Shown: positions 25,723-35,352, counted from the stretch's first letter. The stretch is 64,000 nucleotides of DNA from Deltaproteobacteria bacterium (GCA_021781535.1 JAJXWO010000015.1:17717-81716), one strand, 5' to 3'. Notes: generated by a model from the sequence alone, not told the origin. Translations and numbers: made by a program.

Positions 25723-27615
25723 ATGAAACTGTACCTTGCGCTCATACTCCTGTTCCCGCTCTCCGGAGGTCTGTTCAACGCCCTGCTCGGCCGTTCTCTG
25801 CCGCGGCGGGTGGGCGAAGTCATCGCCTGCGGCGTGATCTGGGGCGCCTTCGCCTGCTCCGTCCTGGCCTTCCTGCAGTTCACCGCACCGGTGCGGATCG
25901 AGTACGCCTCCTGGCTCTCCGACTTCGACTTCAAGGCCCCCATCGCCCTGTACCTTGACCAGCTTTCTCTCAGCCTGATACTGATGATCACCTTTGTCTG
26001 CGCCCTGATCCACCTTCATTCGGTCGGCTACATGAAGGATGACCCATCGCATGCCCGCTACTTTGCCCTGCTGAACATCTTCGTTTTTGCGATGCTGCTG
26101 CTGGTTCTGGCCGAAAACCTGCCGCTGCTCTATCTGGGGTGGGAAGGGGTCGGTTTCTGTTCCTATGCCCTGATCGGCTTCTGGTACACGGAGGAAAAAA
26201 ACGCCACCGCCGGGCGCAAGGCGTTTATCGTCACCCGCATTGGCGACACCGCCCTGGGCATTGCCATGGTCTGGATGTTCAACCTTTTCGGCACCGTATC
26301 AATCAGCGAACTCAACGGCATGGGGTCTCTGGTACCGGCCGGGATCATTACCGTTCTCGGAATCCTGCTCCTGATCGGTGCAGCCGGAAAATCGGCCCAA
26401 CTGCCGTTGTCAGTCTGGCTTCCGGATGCCATGGCCGGCCCGACACCGGTCTCCGCCCAGATCCACGCCGCCACGATGGTCACGGCAGGTGTCTATCTGC
26501 TCGCGCGCATGTACCCACTGATCGGCGCTTCACCCGTAACCCAGGCAGTCATCGCAATCACCGGCGGCGTGACCGCATTTTATGCCGCAACCTGTGCCTG
26601 TTCCCAGCGCGATCTGAAACGCATTCTTGCTTACTCCACCATCAGCCAGATCGGTTACATGGTGCTGGGTGTCGGCGCCGGCGCCCTGACCGCTTCGACT
26701 TTTCACCTGTTGACGCACGCGTTCTTCAAGTCGCTGCTGTTTCTCAGCGCGGGGTGTATCATCACCGCCCTGCACCATCAGCAGGATATCTTTCGCATGG
26801 GGGGGCTGAGAAAACAGTTACCTTCCGTCTACTGGCCATTTCTGGCCGGTGCGCTTTGCCTGTCCGGCTTTCCGGGAAGCGGGGGGTTCTTCAGCAAGGA
26901 CGCCATTCTTGGGGCAGTTTTTGACCGGGGCGGCCCGGTGTACGGCCCCCTGTACGCACTTGGGCTTCTGACTGCGCTGCTGACCGCCTTCTATACATTC
27001 CGCATGCTGTTCGTGGTGTTTCACGGGGAGACTTCGACTCCGGGCATTCATCAATCGATGGGCAAAGTTACACCTGTCATGACAGTAACTCTTATCCCGC
27101 TCGCCCTGATTGCGTTGTTCGGCGGCATCCTTAATCTGCCTGAGTATTGTGGCGGTCGCGGTTTTCTGTCGGTTTTTCTTGGCGCTCAGCCCGGCTTTGC
27201 ACCGATATCAGGCACACCGTCCGCAACCGAGATTTCCCTCCAGATTATTGCTGCAACGGTCAGCCTGCTGGGGCTGGGGCTGGCGTGGTCACGCTATTCC
27301 GGCGGGCGCCGGGCAGAATCACTGAGACGAGAGGAAGCCGGCCTGCCTTTGAGCGGCTTACTGCTGAACGGGTGGTACCTTGACCGTCTCTACCGAGTGC
27401 TGTTTATCAGTCCTTTTGCCTGGGTAAGCCGTTTCTTATGGAAGGGGATAGACGAAACTGTTATTGACGGCACATTGGATGGGCTGGCACGCGCGACAAT
27501 GCGGCTGGGCGAACTTCCCGCCAGCTGGAGCACGGGTCGGGTAGCGACATCGCTGGTCGCTCTGGCTGGTGGAGTGGCTGCGGTGCTGGGATATATGGCC
27601 TGGCTGCTTGCCTGA
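25723..27615 (+). CDS. nuoL: NADH-quinone oxidoreductase subunit L (antiporter-like)
   Basis: 630 residues, about 16 membrane segments, length normal for NuoL. It is the distal proton-pumping subunit with the long lateral helix. AENLPLLYLGWEGVGFCSYA (starts about 127) holds the conserved Glu, KSAQLPLSVWLPDAMAGPTP (about 223) the Lys and helix-breaking Pro, and HAFFKSLLFLSAG (about 331) the second Lys region. It ends the unit: a strong hairpin lies 8 bp after the stop, so nuoM and nuoN do not follow here. Confidence 0.96.
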   Translation: MKLYLALILLFPLSGGLFNALLGRSLPRRVGEVIACGVIWGAFACSVLAFLQFTAPVRIEYASWLSDFDFKAPIALYLDQLSLSLILMITFVCALIHLHSVGYMKDDPSHARYFALLNIFVFAMLLLVLAENLPLLYLGWEGVGFCSYALIGFWYTEEKNATAGRKAFIVTRIGDTALGIAMVWMFNLFGTVSISELNGMGSLVPAGIITVLGILLLIGAAGKSAQLPLSVWLPDAMAGPTPVSAQIHAATMVTAGVYLLARMYPLIGASPVTQAVIAITGGVTAFYAATCACSQRDLKRILAYSTISQIGYMVLGVGAGALTASTFHLLTHAFFKSLLFLSAGCIITALHHQQDIFRMGGLRKQLPSVYWPFLAGALCLSGFPGSGGFFSKDAILGAVFDRGGPVYGPLYALGLLTALLTAFYTFRMLFVVFHGETSTPGIHQSMGKVTPVMTVTLIPLALIALFGGILNLPEYCGGRGFLSVFLGAQPGFAPISGTPSATEISLQIIAATVSLLGLGLAWSRYSGGRRAESLRREEAGLPLSGLLLNGWYLDRLYRVLFISPFAWVSRFLWKGIDETVIDGTLDGLARATMRLGELPASWSTGRVATSLVALAGGVAAVLGYMAWLLA

Positions 27616-27622
27616 GTTTCCA

Positions 27623-27664
27623 AGTTGAAGAGGCGAAAAATCACCGTTTTTCGCCTCTTCAACT
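27623..27664. terminator. 18-bp perfect hairpin between convergent nuoL and panD
   Basis: AGTTGAAGAGGCGAAAAA (27623-27640) pairs perfectly with 27647-27664 around a TCACCG loop. The A/T inner end and lack of a T-run after the outer end are unusual, but the site between two stops fits a bidirectional terminator. Confidence 0.75.
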
Positions 27665-27683
27665 ATAATTATTACCAGCAGGG

Positions 27684-28082
27684 CTACTTATGCACGCATT
27701 TCAGTTTTGCCTGTCCGGCTTCTTCCTTGCGCGTTTGCAGCATGCGGTTATTTTCATCGACAAACACTAGTTTTGGCTCATATTTTATCGCTTCAGCATT
27801 TTCCATGGTAACAAAGCTGGCGATAATCACCAGATCCTTCGGTGCCATGAGGCGCGCCGCAGCACCGTTCAGACAGATTACTCCCGAACCTCGCTGTCCT
27901 TCAATGGCATACGTTTCAAGACGGTTGCCATTGGTTACATTCCAGACGGCGACCTTTTCATACGACACGATGTCGGCCGCATCCATCAGGTCGCGGTCGA
28001 TGGTAACACTCCCCTCGTAGTGCAGGTCAGCACCGGTAACAGTGGCACGGTGGATTTTGCTCTTCAACATGATTCTCTGCAT
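27684..28082 (-). CDS. panD: Aspartate 1-decarboxylase proenzyme
   Basis: 132 residues. It makes beta-alanine from aspartate for pantothenate. The chain is cut between Gly24 and Ser25 (HYEGS here) to form the pyruvoyl group on Ser25; the position matches the family exactly with this start. CLNGAAARL near 70 is the substrate-site loop. Last gene of panB-panC-panD, starting 2 bp after panC. Confidence 0.96.
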   Translation of the reverse strand: MQRIMLKSKIHRATVTGADLHYEGSVTIDRDLMDAADIVSYEKVAVWNVTNGNRLETYAIEGQRGSGVICLNGAAARLMAPKDLVIIASFVTMENAEAIKYEPKLVFVDENNRMLQTRKEEAGQAKLKCVHK

Positions 28083-28084
28083 GA

Positions 28085-28936
28085 TTACAACTCCTCTCCA
28101 AGTACGGTATTGTCGATCAGTCTGGTTTGCCCAATTTTTACTGCCAGAGCAAGCAGGGTGCTGCTGTCAGCCAGTTCCTGTTCCTGCAACTGCACCCCAT
28201 CACGAAACTCAACGTAGTCAATGGCTGCAGCTGGTTCCCCTTCAATAACGGCACGTGCTTCCCTCGCCAGAACGGCAACGGAACGCTCGCCGGCGGCAAA
28301 CAACTCGCGAGCTTTTGTGATGGCATGATACAGGCAAAGGGCGCTCTGCCGCTCACTCGGAGACAGATAGGCATTACGCGAACTCAGCGCCAAGCCATCC
28401 GCCTCGCGTACTATCGGCATCCCGACAATCTCAACCGGCATATTCAAATCCTCGGCCATACGCCGGATAACTGTCAGCTGCTGAAAATCCTTGCACCCGA
28501 AAAGCGCTACGTCGGGGCGGACAATATTGAACAGTTTGGTGATTACCGTTGCCACGCCGTCAAAGTGCCCCGGCCGGCGTGCACCGCAGAGAGGCTGGGA
28601 TATATCCCGAACGGCAACCCCGGTCTGAAACCCGTGCGGATACATTTCGGCCGCACTCGGGATAAAGACGATGTCAACACCGCATGCGTCGGCGAGCTGA
28701 AAGTCTCGCTCCATATCTCGCGGGTAACTGTCCAGGTCTTCATTTTTCCCGAACTGGATCGGGTTGACAAAAATCGAGAGCACCAGAACGTCTCCCCGTC
28801 TGCGCCCCTCCCGCAGCAATGAAGCGTGCCCCTCGTTCAGATACCACATGGTAGGGACGAACGCGATGCGGCGCCCCTCCCGTTCGGGAGCGATCGCAAG
28901 CGCCTGCATGTGTCTAATGCTGTTGATTATCTTCAT
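28085..28936 (-). CDS. panC: Pantothenate synthetase with altered HxGH motif
   Basis: 283 residues from ATG 28936 with GAGGATCAG upstream. It joins pantoate and beta-alanine using ATP. The order of family segments is normal: IFVNPIQFG (about 61), FGCKDFQQL (about 152), [12 protein letters not shown] (about 186). The nucleotide-binding segment, normally PTMG-x-LHEGH, reads [10 protein letters not shown]: Gly31 is Trp and the first His (position 34) is Asn; the codons are TGG and AAC. His34 is a catalytic ATP-contacting residue in studied PanC enzymes. The gene is otherwise intact and lies in a normal panBCD operon. Confidence 0.9.
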   Translation of the reverse strand: MKIINSIRHMQALAIAPEREGRRIAFVPTMWYLNEGHASLLREGRRRGDVLVLSIFVNPIQFGKNEDLDSYPRDMERDFQLADACGVDIVFIPSAAEMYPHGFQTGVAVRDISQPLCGARRPGHFDGVATVITKLFNIVRPDVALFGCKDFQQLTVIRRMAEDLNMPVEIVGMPIVREADGLALSSRNAYLSPSERQSALCLYHAITKARELFAAGERSVAVLAREARAVIEGEPAAAIDYVEFRDGVQLQEQELADSSTLLALAVKIGQTRLIDNTVLGEEL

Positions 28937-28943
28937 CTGATCC

Positions 28944-29744
28944 TCAGGAAAAAGAATGTTCTTCTGTTGGAAATTCGCCGTTCCGGACTTCGGCAACATA
29001 CTGCGTGACAGCTGCTGATATTAGCGGAGACAGATCAGCATAACGTTTGACAAATTTAGGTGAATATTTTTCACATAAGCCAAGAATATCGTGAATCACC
29101 AGTATCTGGCCATCACAGGACGAACCCGCCCCAATACCGATGGTTGGAATAGTCAGTTCCGCAGTGATCTCAGCCGCCAGCGCGGCGGGTATCCCTTCCA
29201 GCACGACCGCAAAAGCGCCGGCATGCTGGACAGCAAAGGCATCATCCATAATCCGCTCGGCCTGGTCGCTTCGCCCCTGGACCTTGTAGCCGCCCATGCG
29301 GTGAACCGACTGTGGTGTCAATCCGATGTGCGCCATAACCGGGATATCAATCGAGGACACGGCCCGGATAACGTGAGCCATATTACTGCCCCCTTCCACC
29401 TTCACCGCTTCTGCGCCCCCCTCCTTGATCATCCGGCCACAATTCCGGCAGGCTTCTTCAATGCCGGTATGGTAGGACATAAACGGCATATCTGCGACCA
29501 CGAGAGCTTTTGGATCAGCACGTATTACCGCCCGCACATGATAGAGCATTTCGTCCATGGTAACCGGCAGGGTCGTTGCGTGGCCAGCCACAACGACACC
29601 AACCGAATCACCGACAAGGATGACGTCGACTCCTCCGTCATCAACAAGACGCGCAAAAGGAAAATCATACGCCGTGAGTGCCGTAATGCGCTGGCCATTC
29701 TGTTTCATTTTAAGTATATCAGGTATCGTCATTTTCTTTTTCAT
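28944..29744 (-). CDS. panB: 3-methyl-2-oxobutanoate hydroxymethyltransferase
   Basis: 266 residues from ATG 29744 (GGTGGGGAACTCT before it); ATG 29762 lacks a ribosome site. It transfers a one-carbon unit from methylene-tetrahydrofolate to ketoisovalerate, first committed step of pantothenate synthesis. [13 protein letters not shown] near residue 22, [12 protein letters not shown] (about 43) with the Mg-binding Asp, and VLEGIPA (about 180) with the catalytic Glu are present. First gene of panBCD; an RNA-like element with a terminator lies 90 bp upstream. Confidence 0.96.
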   Translation of the reverse strand: MKKKMTIPDILKMKQNGQRITALTAYDFPFARLVDDGGVDVILVGDSVGVVVAGHATTLPVTMDEMLYHVRAVIRADPKALVVADMPFMSYHTGIEEACRNCGRMIKEGGAEAVKVEGGSNMAHVIRAVSSIDIPVMAHIGLTPQSVHRMGGYKVQGRSDQAERIMDDAFAVQHAGAFAVVLEGIPAALAAEITAELTIPTIGIGAGSSCDGQILVIHDILGLCEKYSPKFVKRYADLSPLISAAVTQYVAEVRNGEFPTEEHSFS

Positions 29745-29831
29745 AGAGTTCCCCACCCCCATAAACAGGGCACGTGCATTAAACTGAATTTTCTACCTGA
29801 AGCTACAGAAATCCACTTTGAACGTACACAA

Positions 29832-29858
29832 ACAAAAAAACGCGCCGGAGGGCGCGTT
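29832..29858 (-). terminator. Rho-independent terminator of an upstream RNA
   Basis: Minus strand AACGCGCC (29858-29851), CTCC loop, GGCGCGTT (29846-29839), then a run of T down to 29834. It ends about 90 bp before the panB start. Confidence 0.92.
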
Positions 29859-30010
29859 ATAAACGGTCAGATCGGGTCGTACGAAACCTCTCTGTGGGGC
29901 TAGTACCCCTTCCGTCCCGGTTCGCTGCCAAATCCGTGCGGTATGTATTGGTGCTTACTGCGCCAATTTCAGATCAACTCCCGTATCGGGTAGCCGTCAT
30001 GGCGAAATGA
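29832..30010 (-). ncRNA. Candidate structured RNA (three-way junction) ending in a terminator
   Basis: The 330 bp between panB and the MCP gene holds no frame. On the minus strand a closing helix can form (ACGG at 29997-29994 with CCGT at 29866-29863, then GAT/ATC and CGGG/CCCG). It encloses a TTGGCGC...GCACCAA hairpin and a longer arm GCGAACC...GGTTTCG with an inner GGGG-TACTAG-CCCC hairpin. A strong terminator follows. It could be a free small RNA of about 180 nt, a riboswitch-type leader, or the structured 3' end of the MCP message. I match it to no family, and a 6S-like RNA is not excluded. Confidence 0.4.
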
Positions 30011-30076
30011 TAAAATATCAGAGCCTGCTGTATAAATCCAGATATTTATTTTTTCCTATCTCTCGATCGAATGCGA

Positions 30077-32053
30077 TCACAGCGGACAGGTCAGGCTTTT
30101 CATCTGTTCAAGTTCTTTGACAACCTCCGCACTCTGCGCCCTGCGCATCTCCATATTATCAAACATTTCAGCAACCATGACGCCGACAGATTCCACATTG
30201 CGACGTATCAGCCTGCCATCATCGACCTGACGTGATGTTGAGTTAACCATCTCGTGGGTCATATCCTTGATTGTTTCAATGGACCGGGCGATGCTCCGTG
30301 TGGCTTTGGACTGATCCGTCGACGCGGCAAATATCTGAGAAGTCATGGAGCTGATCTCTTCCATGGAACGCGCCACCAACTGGACACTGGTCACCTGCTC
30401 CTGTGTTGCCTGCTTGATCTGCTTGGTCATTTCAAGAGAACAGGTAGAGCTGTCAAATATCGCCTTGAGTGATTCCCCCGTGGTATGCCCCAGATCGACA
30501 CCACGGTGAACCAGGTCCTTGCTTATGCCGATATTATTGGCGGCAGTTTTTGACTCCCTCATGATTTCTTCGATAATCGAGGTAATTTCACCGGTTGAAT
30601 GGCCGGTCTGGAGCGACAGATTGCGAATTTCGTCGGCAACAACACCAAAACTTTTTCCGTATTCACCGGCCTGGGCCGCAATGATTGACGCATTCAGCGC
30701 CAGCAGATTGGTGCGCTTGGTGATATCGTTAATGACGCTGACAATATTTTCAATACGGGTACTGTTTTCTGCCAGACGCTGGATGGCGTCAAACGAAAGG
30801 CCGACGGAAAGTTTAATTTCGTCAAGAGCATTAATCGTTTCCGTAACAACGGCCCGGCTCTCTTCAGCTCGCTCCTTTACCTGGAGAGAAACCTCGTGCG
30901 AAATAGCCGCATTCTGTTCGACATTGCCGATTGTGCTGTGAATCTGTTCCATGGCAGATGCTGACTGATGGACAACCCCTGCCAGATGATCGAGATTTCG
31001 GGTAACCTGCTCAATGGCAACTGAAATTTCATTGACGGCAGAACTGGTTTCATCAATAGATGCCATCACGCCTTCGGAAGCAGACGCAATAATAGAGGTC
31101 CCGTCGGCAACCGAGTCTACTCCATCACGCAAGTTGTCCACGTTTTTCGAATATTTGTCCCGGCTCGCCAGCAGGAATTTGAATGAACTCTCCATCTCAG
31201 ACGTTAGTGTATCAATTGAAGTCAGCAAATTGATCCGGGTGATCGCGGAGGCCACCTGATCGGCGAAAAGCATGATGGTATCAACATCAGAATCATTGAG
31301 AGCACGATGGCTGTTTTTGTTATCGATCCCGAAAACGCCGATAGAATTATTCTTTACGACGATCGGACATAAGATAAAACTTTTTGAACGCAGAGGTGGC
31401 AGGCTGTTGTGGGGTGGTTTCAGATGGTAATCGGCAGGATAGCGTGAAATATCGTCAATCAGATAAACTTTACGATCATTAAAGCACTTGGCAATGACGC
31501 CGATGCTCGAATCTATCGGCATGACGACGTCAGCCGGGTTAAAATTTTCCGTGCCGATTGCGGCAAAGAAACGAAGCTGCTTGCCGTCTTCAGCCATTAA
31601 AATATTGACTCGTTCGTATCCCAGAATATCGTGGAGTCCTTCGGCGCACAACAGCAACACTTCATCAAGATTGAGTGATTTCTGAATTTTACTGCTGATC
31701 TGGTGAAAGTTCTTGATATTCCTGTCCAGCACCTTGTAACGATTTTCAAATATCTCTTTCTGTTCGCCAACTTCCTTATGGAGTATATTGAGTTCCGCAG
31801 CCCGCTCATGAAGTTCATCACCGTTCTTGCCGATCATAAACCCAAGCACCGCAAGGACGATGGCGGTGCCACCCCCCATATAACTGTATTGCGCAAAATG
31901 CTGGCCGTCTCGTGTAATGTCATAAAAAATCTGCTCAAGGATACCGCGCGTGGCATCATAATAAAAAAACAGCCTGATTGCGATCCAGCCAATCGGAGCA
32001 GAAACACCCAGCAGAAATCCGCCGACAGAAAACAGAGTTGAACGCCTTTTCAT
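30077..32053 (-). CDS. Methyl-accepting chemotaxis-type protein with GAF domain
   Basis: 658 residues from ATG 32053 (GAGGAAGGCATT upstream). Two membrane segments (about 8-30 and 58-76) flank a short periplasmic loop of 25-30 residues, so sensing is probably cytoplasmic. A GAF domain follows (about 115-285; [30 protein letters not shown]). No HAMP is seen. The signalling domain spans about 300-645. At the tip, the usual sequence NAAIEAARAGE reads [11 protein letters not shown]: Ile458 and Gln461 replace the Glu and Arg that make trimer contacts in studied receptors. It lies 33 bp after the PilZ gene, so the two are probably one unit. Confidence 0.9.
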   Translation of the reverse strand: MKRRSTLFSVGGFLLGVSAPIGWIAIRLFFYYDATRGILEQIFYDITRDGQHFAQYSYMGGGTAIVLAVLGFMIGKNGDELHERAAELNILHKEVGEQKEIFENRYKVLDRNIKNFHQISSKIQKSLNLDEVLLLCAEGLHDILGYERVNILMAEDGKQLRFFAAIGTENFNPADVVMPIDSSIGVIAKCFNDRKVYLIDDISRYPADYHLKPPHNSLPPLRSKSFILCPIVVKNNSIGVFGIDNKNSHRALNDSDVDTIMLFADQVASAITRINLLTSIDTLTSEMESSFKFLLASRDKYSKNVDNLRDGVDSVADGTSIIASASEGVMASIDETSSAVNEISVAIEQVTRNLDHLAGVVHQSASAMEQIHSTIGNVEQNAAISHEVSLQVKERAEESRAVVTETINALDEIKLSVGLSFDAIQRLAENSTRIENIVSVINDITKRTNLLALNASIIAAQAGEYGKSFGVVADEIRNLSLQTGHSTGEITSIIEEIMRESKTAANNIGISKDLVHRGVDLGHTTGESLKAIFDSSTCSLEMTKQIKQATQEQVTSVQLVARSMEEISSMTSQIFAASTDQSKATRSIARSIETIKDMTHEMVNSTSRQVDDGRLIRRNVESVGVMVAEMFDNMEMRRAQSAEVVKELEQMKSLTCPL

Positions 32054-32085
32054 AATGCCTTCCTCAAGCCAGAGTCCCATTTTAT

Positions 32086-32457
32086 TTACCTGGAAGCAAA
32101 TTTTTCGTCAATGGAATGGCCGATCTCTTCCATAACTTTTTCAGCATCATCAATATTATAGGCAATGATATTTTTCAGATGCGTGTACGAATCAAGATCC
32201 ATCTTCTCGAAGGTAAAGCCGGCACCATTTTCAGCTATACGGGTGACAATGCCGGTGAAATTCACCATAATTTCAGGCATGGTGCCGGTAAGAACCATGG
32301 TAATATCGGCGTGTTCCCCTCCTGAAAGCTGCTCGTTCGTGACCAGAAACATGCCGGCCATGCTGAGATCTTTAACCTCGCCCTGAAATTGACGATCGGC
32401 AATCCTGACAGTCGCCTCGACATTAAAATGTACACGGGAAAATTTGCGGGTGCTCAT
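32086..32457 (-). CDS. PilZ-domain protein (c-di-GMP binding type)
   Basis: 123 residues from ATG 32457, preceded by AGGAGGTGATTG. A single PilZ domain: the RxxxR motif is RKFSR near residue 4, and the second motif DxSxxG is DLSMAG near residue 31; both are intact, so cyclic di-GMP binding is expected. The C-terminal 30 residues are helical and acidic. It stands just upstream of an MCP-type gene on the same strand, which suggests that c-di-GMP level and the receptor pathway are linked. No output domain is attached. Confidence 0.9.
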   Translation of the reverse strand: MSTRKFSRVHFNVEATVRIADRQFQGEVKDLSMAGMFLVTNEQLSGGEHADITMVLTGTMPEIMVNFTGIVTRIAENGAGFTFEKMDLDSYTHLKNIIAYNIDDAEKVMEEIGHSIDEKFASR

Positions 32458-32494
32458 CAATCACCTCCTGCATATATGCTGACATTTACAGCAA

Positions 32495-33472
32495 TCAGGC
32501 TTTACCGGCCGAACCAAGAACGGTTTCGTTCTTGTGCTTTACCAGCTTGATCAGCTCTTTACGCGCTTCCCCCAGATATTTGCGGGGGTCGAATTCCTTG
32601 GGATCCTTGGCAAAGTATTCACGAATCTTGGCAGTTACCGCCAGCCTGCCGTCGGAATCGATATTAATCTTGCAGACGGCGCTTGCTGCCGCCCTGCGCA
32701 GCTGTTCTTCCGGAACACCAACGGCCCCCTCAAGATTGCCGCCATATTTATTGATCAATTCAACGTACTCCTGAACCACCGATGAGGCGCCATGAAGCAC
32801 GATCGGGAAACCGGGGATACGCTTCTCGCACTCATCCAGAATATCAAAACGCAGCGGCGGAACCGGCTGACCTGCCTTGAATTTATAGGCACCATGGCTG
32901 GTGCCGATGGAGATTGCCAACGAATCGACTCCCGTCTTCTTCACAAACTCTTCAACTTCTTCCGGCTTCGTATATGTGGAGTGTTCGGCCGAAACCTCAT
33001 CCTCAATGCCGGCCAGAACGCCCAACTCCGCTTCCACCGTAACATCAAACTGATGGGCGTATTCAACTACCTTTTTTGCAAGAGCCACATTCTCTTCAAA
33101 CGGAAGGTGCGAACCATCGATCATAACCGATGAGAAGCCGCTATCGACACAGGATTTGCACAGCTCAAACGAGTCACCATGATCGAGATGCAGACAGATC
33201 GGGATAGTTGAGCCGGCTTCACGCGCCATCTGCACCGCTCCCATCGCCATGCAGCGAAGCATGGTTTCATTCGCATAGCTGCGCGCGCCCTTGGACACCT
33301 GAATAATAACGGGAGAGTTGGTTTCAACACAGGCGGTTACAATTGCCTGAAGTTGTTCGAGGTTGTTGAAATTGTAGGCTGGAATGGCATATTTACCAGC
33401 CATCGCCTTGCTAAACATTTCTTTCGTGTTGGATAACCCTAATTCACTGTAATGAATCTTCAGCTTTTCCAT
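32495..33472 (-). CDS. fba: Fructose-bisphosphate aldolase class II
   Basis: 325 residues from ATG 33472 (GAGGGGGACGAG before it); the frame extends to 33517 without a site. It splits or forms fructose 1,6-bisphosphate in glycolysis/gluconeogenesis. YAIPAYNFNNLEQLQAI near residue 28, ICLHLDHGDS (about 89) with a Zn-binding His, GIEDEVSAEHSTY (about 152), ISIGTSHGAYK (about 184) and FPIVLHGASSV (about 221) give the metal-binding His set in order. The type resembles the aldolases of many anaerobes. Confidence 0.95.
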   Translation of the reverse strand: MEKLKIHYSELGLSNTKEMFSKAMAGKYAIPAYNFNNLEQLQAIVTACVETNSPVIIQVSKGARSYANETMLRCMAMGAVQMAREAGSTIPICLHLDHGDSFELCKSCVDSGFSSVMIDGSHLPFEENVALAKKVVEYAHQFDVTVEAELGVLAGIEDEVSAEHSTYTKPEEVEEFVKKTGVDSLAISIGTSHGAYKFKAGQPVPPLRFDILDECEKRIPGFPIVLHGASSVVQEYVELINKYGGNLEGAVGVPEEQLRRAAASAVCKINIDSDGRLAVTAKIREYFAKDPKEFDPRKYLGEARKELIKLVKHKNETVLGSAGKA

Positions 33473-33582
33473 CTCGTCCCCCTCGTGTGCGTTATTTGTG
33501 TAAAATCCACTCTCCAACCGGTATGTACGGTTGATACAAATACCATGCAGTTACCGTATAATCAAGGTGTAAACCACCAGTT

Positions 33583-34512
33583 TCAGATTGCAACCACACC
33601 GCACCGACTGGGAAGTTGAAGCAGATGCCAGTGAGCGGCACCCCATTCCAGGATAGCGGTGCAGGGATATCCGGCAAGTTTTTGAGGAGGATCCTGGCCA
33701 AGGAAGCGGAGGACCGCCAGTAGTAGCGCCGACTCCCTGCCGGCGACAGCGCCCAGTTGATGTGAAACCAGATGGTCGCGCTTGCTCAGTTTTGAGCCAT
33801 CAGGCCCGACAACCAGGGGAAGGTGGCAGTAGTCCGGCTGCGGATAGCCGAGCAGACGCTGCAGATATATCTGGCGGGGGGTTGATGCGAGCAGGTCTTC
33901 TCCCCGCACCACCTGGTTCACACCGGCCAGGTAATCATCCACGACAACCGCCAGTTGATAGGCAAACGCCCCGTCACTGCGTCTCAGTACAAAATCTCCG
34001 GAGGTCACAGGAAGTTTTTGACATATCCTCCCCTTCCTGATGTCGGAAAAGCAGAGCTCCTCCTCCGGCACCCTGACCCGCCAGGAACGGACAACTGAGT
34101 CGGCTTTCGTCCCCCACCGACAGCTGCCGGGATACGGTATGCAATCGTCCTCGATATGAGGGGCTGACGCGCTTCGGGCAATCTCCTTGCGTGAACAGCT
34201 ACAGGGATAGACAACTCCTGCCTGCTGCAGCACTGCAAATGCCCGTCGATACTCTTCCTGGTGTCTACTCTGACAGGCAACTTCGCCATCCCAGAACAGT
34301 CCGAACGACTCCAGGGTCCGCATGATATCATCTGCCATACCAGACACCTGGCGCGATGCATCCAGATCATCAAGCCGAAGCAACCACCGACCGCCTGCCT
34401 GCTTCGCCATCAGATAGCTCCCGACCGCCGCCACCAGTGAACCGGTATGGAGCGCCCCGGTCGGAGAAGGGGCAAAACGGCCGACAACATGGTAATCAGA
34501 GCGACTGTCCAC
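33583..34512 (-). CDS. gluQ: Glutamyl-Q tRNA(Asp) synthetase
   Basis: 309 residues, much shorter than glutamyl-tRNA synthetase because the anticodon-binding half is absent. It loads glutamate onto queuosine at the wobble base of tRNA(Asp). GRFAPSPTGALHTGSL (about 11-26) is the HIGH-type ATP site, PCSCSRKEI (about 102) part of the zinc site, and GSKLSKRD near 239 the KMSKS-type loop. It suggests that the organism makes or uses queuosine. Gene order fba-gluQ-ppnP runs on one strand with small gaps. Confidence 0.94.
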   Translation of the reverse strand: MDSRSDYHVVGRFAPSPTGALHTGSLVAAVGSYLMAKQAGGRWLLRLDDLDASRQVSGMADDIMRTLESFGLFWDGEVACQSRHQEEYRRAFAVLQQAGVVYPCSCSRKEIARSASAPHIEDDCIPYPGSCRWGTKADSVVRSWRVRVPEEELCFSDIRKGRICQKLPVTSGDFVLRRSDGAFAYQLAVVVDDYLAGVNQVVRGEDLLASTPRQIYLQRLLGYPQPDYCHLPLVVGPDGSKLSKRDHLVSHQLGAVAGRESALLLAVLRFLGQDPPQKLAGYPCTAILEWGAAHWHLLQLPSRCGVVAI

Positions 34513-34526
34513 AGCGGCTCAGTTGG

Positions 34527-34841
34527 TCAGCTGACATAGGAACAGCAATAATCGGTCACAACCCGCACCTTCATCAGAAAGACGGAATGTGCCGGCACGT
34601 TAAACGCTTCACCGCCAGCCACTTTCTGCCACTCAGCCCCGCCCTTCAGCTGCCACTCCAACTCTCCCGATAGAATTTCCATGATCTCGGCAACTCCGGT
34701 GGAAAATTCATATTCCCCGGCCTGCATAACACCCAGCGTTTTTTTAGTGCCATCAGCAAACAAGACCGAATAACTGACAACCTGGCCGCCAAAATAGATA
34801 TTGGCCTTCTTGACAACGGTGACATTGCTGAACTCTGACAT
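34527..34841 (-). CDS. ppnP: Pyrimidine/purine nucleoside phosphorylase PpnP (cupin, DUF1255)
   Basis: 104 residues from ATG 34841 with GGGAGGATAGT upstream; about ten longer than the E. coli form (94) at both ends. PpnP splits many nucleosides to base and pentose 1-phosphate. The small cupin shows ANIYFGGQVVSYSVLFADG (about 13), KTLGVMQAGEYEFSTG (about 33), and GEAFNVPAHSVFLMKV near 79. It lies 14 bp upstream of gluQ on the same strand. Confidence 0.92.
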   Translation of the reverse strand: MSEFSNVTVVKKANIYFGGQVVSYSVLFADGTKKTLGVMQAGEYEFSTGVAEIMEILSGELEWQLKGGAEWQKVAGGEAFNVPAHSVFLMKVRVVTDYCCSYVS

Positions 34842-34894
34842 ACTATCCTCCCGGAAATGGTGATATTTACTTGCTGCGCTGCACGCACAGGGCA

Positions 34895-34925
34895 CAAAAA
34901 AACCCGCCTCGTTCAACAGCAGGTT
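34895..34925 (-). terminator. Rho-independent terminator of the secreted glycine-rich protein gene
   Basis: Minus strand AACCTGC (34925-34919), 11-nt loop, GCGGGTT (34907-34901; one G-U pair), then TTTTTTT. It lies 35 bp past the stop at 34960. Confidence 0.85.
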
Positions 34926-34959
34926 CTCCTGAATAGCACTTCTACGCGGCAGTGGTCAA

Positions 34960-35352
34960 TCAGTTGAATGTGCCCCTCAACAGATCGGCTTTCCAGGCAA
35001 CGGTCGTGCGACCTGATCCAGGCGAGGCGACCAGTTCGGGAACGATTGTCGGAAGCGCAATTTTTACATGGCCATCTTCAACTTGGGCAAAGGCACGAGC
35101 CGACTTGGCCAACCCATAGGCCGTCCCGGCCAAAACGCCCGATGCGGCACCATATGCAATGAAGTTAAGGTTATCCAGCGGCTTGTCCTTGAAAACCATG
35201 ATAGCACCGCCTACAAGACCGCCGATGGCAGCGCCATAAAATGCATCGGTGAAAACTTCCCTGATCGTATCATCTGAGGCGAACGCCGATGAAGCTGCCG
35301 ATAAAAGTGAAACAAGCGTCATTACTGCGACAAGCCTTCTTATCTGTTTCAT
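34960..35352 (-). CDS. Secreted or membrane-associated glycine-rich protein of unknown function
   Basis: 130 residues with a signal peptide (MKQIRR, hydrophobic core, cleavage near AFA-SD at residue 25). Two following segments are rich in small residues in glycine-zipper pattern: YGAAIGGLVGGAIMVF (about 39) and YGAASGVLAGTAYGLA (about 67). Such segments often insert in or lie on membranes, including outer-membrane-associated proteins. The C-terminal 45 residues are polar with beta character. No family is recognised. It has its own terminator, and the start is 104 bp from the next gene, so it is probably a single unit. Confidence 0.75.
   Translation of the reverse strand: MKQIRRLVAVMTLVSLLSAASSAFASDDTIREVFTDAFYGAAIGGLVGGAIMVFKDKPLDNLNFIAYGAASGVLAGTAYGLAKSARAFAQVEDGHVKIALPTIVPELVASPGSGRTTVAWKADLLRGTFN

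Noticed and set aside
29905..29935. CCGGTTCGCTGCC as a tRNA or tmRNA end on the plus strand
   Set aside because: No CCA-side acceptor stem and no D or anticodon arm; better explained by the minus-strand fold.
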